This document shows, one piece after another, positions 15,641-22,767 of a stretch of 64,000 nucleotides of DNA (position 1 is the stretch's first letter; every line of letters begins with the position of its first letter). Under the pieces are notes generated by a model. The model was not told the origin of the DNA and ran no database searches. It was given only the letters and a program-made list of their open reading frames with translations. The position numbers were made by a program, and so were the translations under genes. The stretch lies in the NCBI RefSeq assembly GCF_020164555.1, contig NZ_JAIQZB010000005.1:62001-126000 (forward strand). Reading direction: 5' to 3'. Source of the stretch: Salegentibacter lacus (GTDB lineage: Bacteria; Bacteroidota; Bacteroidia; Flavobacteriales; Flavobacteriaceae).

Positions 15641-15680
15641 TCAATTTCAGGGGAATTCCTGTTATTTTCCCTGAAATTGA
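15641..15680 (+). promoter_or_regulatory. Long inverted repeat just upstream of the lamin-tail lipoprotein gene
   Basis: TCAATTTCAGGG (15641-15652) pairs perfectly with CCCTGAAATTGA (15669-15680) around a 16-nt loop; the arms extend further with one mismatch or bulge. There is no T-run, and the right arm ends 6 nt before the ATG at 15687, so it could fold over the ribosome entry region. It may be an mRNA hairpin or a protein-binding site. Confidence 0.5.
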
Positions 15681-15686
15681 TTCTCG

Positions 15687-16256
15687 ATGAAAAATTACTG
15701 CTTTTTATTCCTATTAGTACTTCTCTATTCCTGTTCTGAAGACGATACTGTAATTCCTGAAGAACTGGCGGAGGAAAATAATTTTTCGACTGAAATTTTC
15801 TTTTCTGAATATGTAGAAGGTACTTCATTTAATAAAGCGCTGGAAATTGTAAATCTTACCGGAGAAAGTATTGACCTTGAAGCTGGAGCTTATTCAATTA
15901 GAAAACAATCTAACGGTGCAGGCGACTGGATGGGTGAAGTTATACTGGAAGGCAACTTAGCGCACAATGAAACTTTTGTAATAGGGAATGAATCGGCTCC
16001 TATTTCTGAAATCATTTCAAGATCTAATCAATTAAAAACCGGGGCTCCATTAGATTTTAACGGTAATGATCCAGTAGGACTTTTCAAAAACGGGGAATTA
16101 ATAGATGTTATTGGGCATTTTGATAACGACGAAGATTTTGCCAAAGACCAAACGTTAAGAAGAAAGCACTCTATAACCGAGCCATCACTGGAATACAATC
16201 CAGATGACTGGGATTTTCTCGAAATGAATACTATAGATGGGTTAGGTAGTTATTAA
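15687..16256 (+). CDS. Lamin-tail-domain lipoprotein
   Basis: A 189-residue predicted lipoprotein (lipobox LLYSC, Cys16). Residues of about 35-150 form a lamin-tail (LTD) beta-sandwich: FFSEYVEGTSFNKALEIVNLTGESIDL is the typical first strand pair, and NDPVGLFKNGELIDVIG is the typical later segment. In Bacteroidota the domain is often attached to nucleases or endonuclease/phosphatase domains. Here it stands alone with no catalytic domain, so an adhesion or scaffold role at the cell surface is plausible but unproven. Confidence 0.85.
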   Translation: MKNYCFLFLLVLLYSCSEDDTVIPEELAEENNFSTEIFFSEYVEGTSFNKALEIVNLTGESIDLEAGAYSIRKQSNGAGDWMGEVILEGNLAHNETFVIGNESAPISEIISRSNQLKTGAPLDFNGNDPVGLFKNGELIDVIGHFDNDEDFAKDQTLRRKHSITEPSLEYNPDDWDFLEMNTIDGLGSY

Positions 16257-16338
16257 AGTATAGCATTATATCAAAATTTAGTCGTTAGTTAGCTAATATT
16301 TTCTTTCACAACTATCTAAATTATTCTCCTGAAAAACC

Positions 16339-16346
16339 TAAATTTG
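16339..16346 (+). promoter_or_regulatory. -7 promoter box of purL
   Basis: TAAATTTG matches TAnnTTTG exactly and lies about 30 nt before the purL ATG. No clear -33 TTTG was found at standard spacing. Confidence 0.5.
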
Positions 16347-16377
16347 TGTTTTCGCGAACAACACAAAACAACATAGA

Positions 16378-19300
16378 ATGATCCTTTTCTTTGGAGACCA
16401 AACCACTAAGGTTTTTGCGGTAGAAACGCATACCAACCTTACGGCGCAAGACATCACAAAATTAAACTGGCTTTTTGGGAATACACAACAAATCGATAAA
16501 TCTGCTCTGGCAGATTTTTTTGTTGGTCCCCGTGCCGCAATGATCACGCCCTGGAGTACCAACGCGGTAGAAATTACTGAAAATATGGGTGTTAAGGGAA
16601 TAATCAGGATTGAGGAATTTTTGCGAATAGACAGAAATTACCACGATTTTGACCCAATGCTTTCCCAGAAATACGAAGGTCTGGATCAGGATATTTTTGA
16701 TATTCATATCAATCCTGAACCTATCATTGAAATTGACGATATTGAAGCCTATAACCGCCAGGAAGGTTTAGCGCTTAATGTAGAGGAAGTTGCTTATTTA
16801 CAAGGCTTAGCTGAGAAACTAGGACGAAAACTTACAGATTCTGAAGTTTTTGGATTCTCACAGGTGAATTCTGAACATTGCCGTCACAAAATTTTTAATG
16901 GCACTTTTGTAATAGATGGAGAGGAAAAACCGAGTTCACTTTTTAAGTTAATCAGGAAAACTTCCGAAGAAAATCCTAACGAAATTGTTTCTGCCTATAA
17001 AGATAATGTTGCTTTTATAAACGGGCCGCGAGTACAGCAATTTGCACCAAAACGCCCCGATGTTCCTGAATTTTACGAAAACAAAGATTTTGATTCGGTT
17101 ATTTCCATAAAAGCCGAGACCCATAATTTCCCTACTACGGTAGAACCTTTTAATGGTGCAGCAACCGGAAGTGGTGGTGAAATCCGTGACCGACTTGCCG
17201 GAGGAAAAGGCTCTTTGCCATTAGCAGGAACCGCAGTTTATATGACTTCCTATTCCCGACTCGATAAAGACCGAAAATGGGAAAACGGAATGAAAGAACG
17301 TGATTGGTTATACCAAACCCCGATGGATATTTTGATAAAAGCTTCTAACGGCGCTTCAGATTTTGGAAATAAATTTGGGCAACCTTTAATTTCCGGATCG
17401 GTACTAACTTTTGAGCATTCCGAGCATCAAAGAAGTTTGGGTTACGATAAAGTAATTATGCTTGCTGGCGGAATTGGTTACGGAAAAGCCAGCCAGGCAC
17501 AAAAAGATATTCCGAAGAAAGGCGATAAAATTGTTATCCTTGGAGGTGAAAATTACCGAATTGGAATGGGTGGTGCCGCGGTTTCTTCTGCAGATACTGG
17601 CGAATTAGGTAGTGGTTTAGAATTAAATGCCATACAAAGAGCCAACCCCGAGATGCAAAAGCGTGCCTCTAACGCAGTACGCGGAATGGTAGAAAGCGAA
17701 GAGAACCCTATAGTTTCTATTCACGATCACGGTGCGGGCGGGCATTTAAACTGCCTTAGCGAACTCGTTGAAGAAACCGGCGGCAGAATAGATTTAGATA
17801 AACTTCCGGTAGGTGATCCAACCCTTTCCGCAAAAGAGATCATTGGGAACGAATCCCAGGAACGCATGGGACTTGTTATTGGCGGTGAGAATTATGAAAT
17901 CTTAAAGAGGGTCTCAGAACGTGAGCGCTCTCCTATTTACCAGGTTGGTGATGTCACCGGTGATCACAGGTTTACTTTTGAAGGTTCAAAATCCGGTCAA
18001 AAACCAATGGATCTGGAGCTTTCAGATATGTTTGGCAGTTCGCCAAAAACCATAATGAAAGACACATCAATAAAGCGAGTTTATGACGATGTAGTTTATT
18101 CTTCAGAAAATATAAAAGATTATTTAACCCAGGTGCTTCAGTTAGAAGCAGTGGCTTGTAAAGATTGGTTAACCAACAAGGTAGATCGCTGTGTTACCGG
18201 ACGCGTTGCAAAACAACAAACCGCCGGGCCATTGCAGCTTCCTCTAAACAATTGCGGCGTAATGGCGCTGGATTATAACGGGAAAGAAGGTGTGGCAACT
18301 TCCATCGGTCACTCTCCAGTTTCCGCTTTGGTAGATCCTGTTGCTGGTTCTAAAAATTCAATTGGTGAAGCGCTTTCAAATATCGTATGGGCACCGCTGG
18401 AAAAAGGCTTAAAATCTATTTCGCTTTCAGCAAACTGGATGTGGCCTTGTAATAATGAGGGCGAAGATGCCAGGCTTTACGAAGCCGTGCAGACTGTATC
18501 AGATTTCGCCATTTCCTTGGGAATAAATGTTCCTACCGGAAAAGATTCGCTTTCCATGAAACAGCGTTATAAAGACGATGAAGTACTTTCACCCGGAACG
18601 GTGATTATTTCAGCAGCCGGACATTGCGACGATATAACGAAAGTTGTAGAACCTGTTTTTCAGAAAAATGGCGGCGAAATTTATTATATCAATTTATCTC
18701 AAGACAAGTTTAAACTTGGCGGATCTTCTTTTGCGCAAATTCTGAATAAAGTTGGGAAAGAAGTGCCAACTATAAAAGACGATAAGAAATTTGCCGATGC
18801 TTTTTATAATATTCAGGGCTTAATTAAACAGGATTTGATCCTGGCCGGGCACGATGTGGCTTCAGGTGGTTTAATTACTACTCTTTTGGAAATGTGTTTT
18901 GCCGATACCAATCTAAGTGCAGAATTAGATCTATCAGCATTAAATGAAAAAGACAGCGTAAAATTACTTTTTAATGAAAACTGCGGAATTGTTTTCCAGG
19001 CAAAAGACGATACCGCTGAAAAAGTGCTTACCGATAATAAAGTTGAATTCTTTAAAATTGGAAAAGTAACTGAAGGAAACGAGCTACAAATCAAAAACGG
19101 ATCAGAAAACCTGAATTTCAATATTCTTGAATTGCGGGATGTTTGGTATAAAACTTCATTCCTTTTAGACCAGAAGCAAAGCGGTGTAGATAAAGCTACC
19201 GAACGGTTTAACAATTATAAGAATCAGCCGCTGGAATTTAAATTTCCTTATGGATTTACCGGTCAACTTCCATTTCAGTCTAACTTAATGGAAAAGCCAG

Positions 19301-20055
19301 GAAAACCTATTAAAGCTGCGATTATTCGTGAAAAAGGTTCCAATTCTGAACGTGAAATGGCTCGTGCAATGCACTTAGCTGGATTTGATGTAAAAGACGT
19401 ACACATGACCGATTTGATTTCGGGAAGGGAAACGCTGGAAGACATTAAGTTTATCGCCGCGGTTGGTGGATTCTCAAATTCAGACGTTTTGGGAAGTGCC
19501 AAAGGTTGGGCCGGTGCATTTTTATATAATGAAAAGGCCAAAACTGCCCTGGATAATTTCTTTAAAAGAGAAGACACCTTATCTCTTGGTGTATGTAACG
19601 GTTGTCAGCTTTTTGTAGAATTAGGATTAATAAATCCAGACCACGAAAAGAAACCAAAAATGCTTCATAATGCCTCGCATAAGTTTGAGTGTACTTTTAC
19701 TTCCGTAGAAATTATGGAAAACAAGTCGGTAATGCTTTCTACTCTTTCTGGAAGTAAACTTGGGATTTGGGCTGCGCACGGAGAAGGGAAATTTAGTTTT
19801 CCTTATAAGAAAGAGCATTATAATATTGTTGGGGAATACGGTTATGATAAATATCCGGCTAATCCTAACGGCTCCAATCACAACACCGCGATGTTAACCG
19901 ATGATTCCGGAAGACATTTGGTAATGATGCCGCATTTAGAACGTTCTACGTTCCCCTGGAACTGGGCATATTATCCAAAAGATAGAAAAGAAGATAAAGT
20001 AAGCCCGTGGCTCGAAGCTTTCGTAAATGCCAGAAAGTGGCTGGAGGAAAAATAA
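16378..20055 (+). CDS. purL: Phosphoribosylformylglycinamidine synthase, large single-chain type
   Basis: Converts FGAR, ATP and glutamine to FGAM in the fourth step of purine synthesis. At 1225 residues it is the large fused form (PurS-like N-terminus, duplicated AIR-synthase-type synthetase domains, C-terminal class-I glutaminase). Seen are the ATP/FGAR motif NSEHCRHKIFNG, SIKAETHNFPTTVEPFNGAATGSGGEIRD, HDHGAGGHLNCLSELVEETGG, and in the glutaminase GVCNGCQLF with the nucleophile Cys, plus AHGEGKF with a family His. It is transcribed alone, from the -7 box at 16339-16346 to the terminator at 20076-20113. No purine-dependent riboswitch was seen in the short leader. Confidence 0.97.
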   Translation: MILFFGDQTTKVFAVETHTNLTAQDITKLNWLFGNTQQIDKSALADFFVGPRAAMITPWSTNAVEITENMGVKGIIRIEEFLRIDRNYHDFDPMLSQKYEGLDQDIFDIHINPEPIIEIDDIEAYNRQEGLALNVEEVAYLQGLAEKLGRKLTDSEVFGFSQVNSEHCRHKIFNGTFVIDGEEKPSSLFKLIRKTSEENPNEIVSAYKDNVAFINGPRVQQFAPKRPDVPEFYENKDFDSVISIKAETHNFPTTVEPFNGAATGSGGEIRDRLAGGKGSLPLAGTAVYMTSYSRLDKDRKWENGMKERDWLYQTPMDILIKASNGASDFGNKFGQPLISGSVLTFEHSEHQRSLGYDKVIMLAGGIGYGKASQAQKDIPKKGDKIVILGGENYRIGMGGAAVSSADTGELGSGLELNAIQRANPEMQKRASNAVRGMVESEENPIVSIHDHGAGGHLNCLSELVEETGGRIDLDKLPVGDPTLSAKEIIGNESQERMGLVIGGENYEILKRVSERERSPIYQVGDVTGDHRFTFEGSKSGQKPMDLELSDMFGSSPKTIMKDTSIKRVYDDVVYSSENIKDYLTQVLQLEAVACKDWLTNKVDRCVTGRVAKQQTAGPLQLPLNNCGVMALDYNGKEGVATSIGHSPVSALVDPVAGSKNSIGEALSNIVWAPLEKGLKSISLSANWMWPCNNEGEDARLYEAVQTVSDFAISLGINVPTGKDSLSMKQRYKDDEVLSPGTVIISAAGHCDDITKVVEPVFQKNGGEIYYINLSQDKFKLGGSSFAQILNKVGKEVPTIKDDKKFADAFYNIQGLIKQDLILAGHDVASGGLITTLLEMCFADTNLSAELDLSALNEKDSVKLLFNENCGIVFQAKDDTAEKVLTDNKVEFFKIGKVTEGNELQIKNGSENLNFNILELRDVWYKTSFLLDQKQSGVDKATERFNNYKNQPLEFKFPYGFTGQLPFQSNLMEKPGKPIKAAIIREKGSNSEREMARAMHLAGFDVKDVHMTDLISGRETLEDIKFIAAVGGFSNSDVLGSAKGWAGAFLYNEKAKTALDNFFKREDTLSLGVCNGCQLFVELGLINPDHEKKPKMLHNASHKFECTFTSVEIMENKSVMLSTLSGSKLGIWAAHGEGKFSFPYKKEHYNIVGEYGYDKYPANPNGSNHNTAMLTDDSGRHLVMMPHLERSTFPWNWAYYPKDRKEDKVSPWLEAFVNARKWLEEK

Positions 20056-20075
20056 ATTTTTCTTTAAAATTATTT

Positions 20076-20113
20076 AAAACGCCCGATGAATTTTTATTCT
20101 CGGGCGTTTTTTT
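20076..20113 (+). terminator. Rho-independent terminator of purL
   Basis: AAAACGCCCGA (20076-20086) pairs perfectly with TCGGGCGTTTT (20100-20110), followed by more T. Confidence 0.92.
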
Positions 20114-20299
20114 ATTTTAATGCAATGATTATCAACTCAATAAATCACCTTTTCACTGCAGTTTGTCCATACTCTAAATAGCTGTTTTCATTAATAATTT
20201 TATATTCTTGTTAATATATCTATGTATATTTTAATATTTCGATTTGAAATAGGCTACAAATTTGCTATTTTGCAATGTATATAATAATGCTACACCCTA

Positions 20300-22081
20300 A
20301 TGGATAAACCAACAAGACTTTTTGACTTTCCTTATTTTCAACTGGAAAAACACGCTTTAGATAAGGCTTTAGTCACTAAATATAACGGAGAGTGGAAAGC
20401 AATTTCCACCCAGGAATATATTGATCAGGCCAATGCAATAAGCCGTGGATTATTGCGATTGGGTATAAAACCTAACGATAAAATTGCTATAATTTCTACC
20501 AGTAACCGTACTGAATGGAATGTAATGGATATTGGGGTTTTGCAAACCGGTGCGCAAACCGTACCTATTTATCCTACAATTTCTGAAGATGATTATCAAT
20601 ATGTTCTAGATCACAGTGAGGCGGTTTTTTGCTTTGTATCAGATAAAGAAGTACTGGACAAGCTAAATTCCATTAAACAAGATACCAAACTTAAAGAGGT
20701 TTATACTTTTGATGAAATAGAAGGTTCAAAAAACTGGACTGAGGTTTTGGAACTTGGAGATGATAAAAGTAATCAGGATGAAGTTGAACAATTAAAGAAA
20801 GCTGTTACGCCAGACGATCTTGCAACTTTAATATATACTTCGGGAACTACCGGAAGACCAAAAGGTGTTATGCTATCTCACAACAACCTGGTGAGTAATG
20901 TAATAGATAGCTCTAAGCGCGTTCCCTTTGAAAGAGGAACGTATGTAGCGCTTAGCTTTTTACCGGTTTGCCACGTTTTTGAAAGAATGATTCTTTATTT
21001 ATATCAGTACTACTCAGTTTCCATTCATTTTGCTGAATCTATAGATAAAATTAGCGATAACCTTAAAGAAGTAAAACCACACGTAATTACCGCCGTTCCA
21101 AGACTTTTAGAGAAAGTTTACGATAAGATTATTGCCAAAGGTTCTACCGTTGGGGGTGTTAAGCAAAAATTATTCTTCTGGGCCGTAGAACTCGGTTTGG
21201 AGTATGAACCATACGGCGCAAATGGCTGGTGGTACGAAACCCGACTTAAAATTGCAAGGAAACTTATCTTCTCTAAATGGAAAGAAGGTTTAGGTGGTAA
21301 TATTGAGTTAATCGTTTCTGGATCTGCGGCACTTCAACCGCGTTTAGCCCGTGTTTTTGCCGCAGCCGACATCCCTGTGATGGAAGGTTACGGATTAACA
21401 GAGACTTCACCCGTAATTGCGGTGAACGACCAGCGAGATGGAGGTTTCAGAATTGGAACAGTCGGTAGACCAATAGATAACGTAACGGTAAAAATAGCCG
21501 AAGATGGAGAAATTCTTGCAAAAGGACCAAACGTAATGCTGGGTTATTATAAAGAACCGCAAAAAACCGAAGAAGTTCTAAACGGAGATCAATTTTTCCA
21601 TACCGGTGATATAGGTGAATTGGATAAAGACGGTTTCCTTAAAATTACCGATCGTAAAAAGGAAATGTTTAAAACTTCCGGCGGGAAATATGTAGCTCCA
21701 CAAATCCTTGAGAATACGATGAAACAATCCCGTTTTATAGAGCAAATAATGGTAATTGGTGACGGCGAGAAAATGCCCGCAGCGCTTATTCAGCCAAATT
21801 TCGAGTTTGTCGAAGAATGGGCTAAACGTAAAAATATTGATATTGGAGATGGCTCTGAAAAGGCTATTGCCGAAAACACCCAGGTTAAAGAACGTATTCA
21901 GGAGGAAGTAGATTTTTATAATGAGAAGTTTGGGAAATGGGAACGTATAAAAGTTGTTGAACTCACCCCAGAAGTTTGGGGAATTGAAGAAGGGCACCTC
22001 ACTCCTACGATGAAATTAAAGCGTAGAAATATTAAAGATCGTTATAAGAAATTATACGAGAAAATATACAGACCTTCATAA
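20300..22081 (+). CDS. Long-chain fatty acid-CoA ligase
   Basis: Activates long-chain fatty acids to acyl-CoA with ATP at the inner membrane/cytoplasm, the entry step of beta-oxidation. The 593-residue ANL enzyme shows the P-loop-like LIYTSGTTGRPKGVML, the A5 motif EGYGLTETSPV, FHTGDIGELDKDGFLKITDRKKEMFKTSGGKYVAP and a C-terminal Lys-containing region (LTPTMKLKRRNI). It lies upstream of the beta-oxidation operon but has its own terminator (22107-22134), so it is a separate unit likely under related control. Chain-length preference cannot be read from sequence. Confidence 0.93.
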   Translation: MDKPTRLFDFPYFQLEKHALDKALVTKYNGEWKAISTQEYIDQANAISRGLLRLGIKPNDKIAIISTSNRTEWNVMDIGVLQTGAQTVPIYPTISEDDYQYVLDHSEAVFCFVSDKEVLDKLNSIKQDTKLKEVYTFDEIEGSKNWTEVLELGDDKSNQDEVEQLKKAVTPDDLATLIYTSGTTGRPKGVMLSHNNLVSNVIDSSKRVPFERGTYVALSFLPVCHVFERMILYLYQYYSVSIHFAESIDKISDNLKEVKPHVITAVPRLLEKVYDKIIAKGSTVGGVKQKLFFWAVELGLEYEPYGANGWWYETRLKIARKLIFSKWKEGLGGNIELIVSGSAALQPRLARVFAAADIPVMEGYGLTETSPVIAVNDQRDGGFRIGTVGRPIDNVTVKIAEDGEILAKGPNVMLGYYKEPQKTEEVLNGDQFFHTGDIGELDKDGFLKITDRKKEMFKTSGGKYVAPQILENTMKQSRFIEQIMVIGDGEKMPAALIQPNFEFVEEWAKRKNIDIGDGSEKAIAENTQVKERIQEEVDFYNEKFGKWERIKVVELTPEVWGIEEGHLTPTMKLKRRNIKDRYKKLYEKIYRPS

Positions 22082-22106
22082 TTACATATTTTTTAAAACT
22101 TAAGTT

Positions 22107-22134
22107 AAAACCCTTCCCAGCGAAGGGTTTTTTT
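22107..22134 (+). terminator. Rho-independent terminator of the acyl-CoA ligase gene
   Basis: AAAACCCTTC (22107-22116) pairs with GAAGGGTTTT (22122-22131) around a 5-nt loop, followed by more T. Confidence 0.92.
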
Positions 22135-22195
22135 ATGCATTTCTCATAAACTTACTCAAATAATAGAATGTCCTGATTATTTATTCAATTTTACT

Positions 22196-22226
22196 ATGCG
22201 TGCATAATATATTTTTCTTAACTTTG
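22196..22226 (+). promoter_or_regulatory. marR promoter with a possible palindromic operator
   Basis: TAACTTTG at 22219-22226 is a full -7 box, about 14 nt before a likely start of transcription and 18 nt before the ATG at 22244. ATGCGTGCAT at 22196-22205 is an ATGC/GCAT palindrome at the -33 position, where a MarR repressor could block RNA polymerase. The operator assignment is a guess from position only. Confidence 0.45.
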
Positions 22227-22243
22227 AGAATCAACATTCAAAA

Positions 22244-22696
22244 ATGAAGGAAAAGACAATAGATTATGTTTTACGTGCCACCTGGATGGCGGTTTCTAAA
22301 ATGTATAATGAGGAGGCCGGGAAAGCCGGAAGTACAATGTCTACAGGTTTTGCGCTTTTAAGCATAGACCCCGAAAACGGAACCCCTTCAACCTCGCTTG
22401 GCCCTAAAATGGGAATGGAAGCCACCAGCCTCTCCCGAATTCTTAAAACTATGGAAGATAAAGGCCTTATAATTAGAAAGAAAAACCCAAAAGATGGGCG
22501 TAGTGTGCTTATCTATTTAACCGATTTTGGGCAGGAAATGCGAGAATATTCCAAAAAAGTGGTCTTGCGATTTGATGAAGCTGTGAAAGAAAATGTTTCA
22601 GAAGAAGACCTAAAAACCTTTATAGAAGTAGCAAATACAATTTTAAGCCTTATTTCTGAAAAGAAAATTTATAAAGAAGAAATTAAAATAGAATAG
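22244..22696 (+). CDS. MarR family transcriptional regulator of the beta-oxidation operon
   Basis: A 150-residue winged-helix regulator. The HTH and wing are at about residues 48-98 (PKMGMEATSLSRILKTMEDKGLIIRKKNPKDGRSVLIYLTDFG), with the DxRS/T wing signature intact, flanked by helices for dimerisation. It is the first gene of the operon encoding beta-oxidation enzymes and downstream of the acyl-CoA ligase, so it probably represses fatty-acid degradation and responds to acyl-CoA or fatty acid, analogous to FadR/FabT-type control (inference). The N-terminal DYVLRATWMAVSKMYNEEA is typical of this flavobacterial subgroup. Confidence 0.9.
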   Translation: MKEKTIDYVLRATWMAVSKMYNEEAGKAGSTMSTGFALLSIDPENGTPSTSLGPKMGMEATSLSRILKTMEDKGLIIRKKNPKDGRSVLIYLTDFGQEMREYSKKVVLRFDEAVKENVSEEDLKTFIEVANTILSLISEKKIYKEEIKIE

Positions 22697-22701
22697 ACCT
22701 C

Positions 22702-22719
22702 ACAGGTTTCGAAACCTGT
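22702..22719. repeat. 18-bp perfect palindrome between marR and the HAD/ECH gene
   Basis: ACAGGTTTCGAAACCTGT is a perfect 18-bp palindrome, preceded by GACCTC and followed by a broken copy of the same outer arm. The motif resembles short dispersed palindromes (cacaggtttcgaaacctgtg type) common in flavobacterial intergenic regions. It lies 49 nt before the next ATG and may shape the operon mRNA or bind a protein. Confidence 0.6.
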
Positions 22720-22767
22720 ATGGTTTCAATAATAATCGAAAACCTTATAGTAAAACCAGATAAAATT

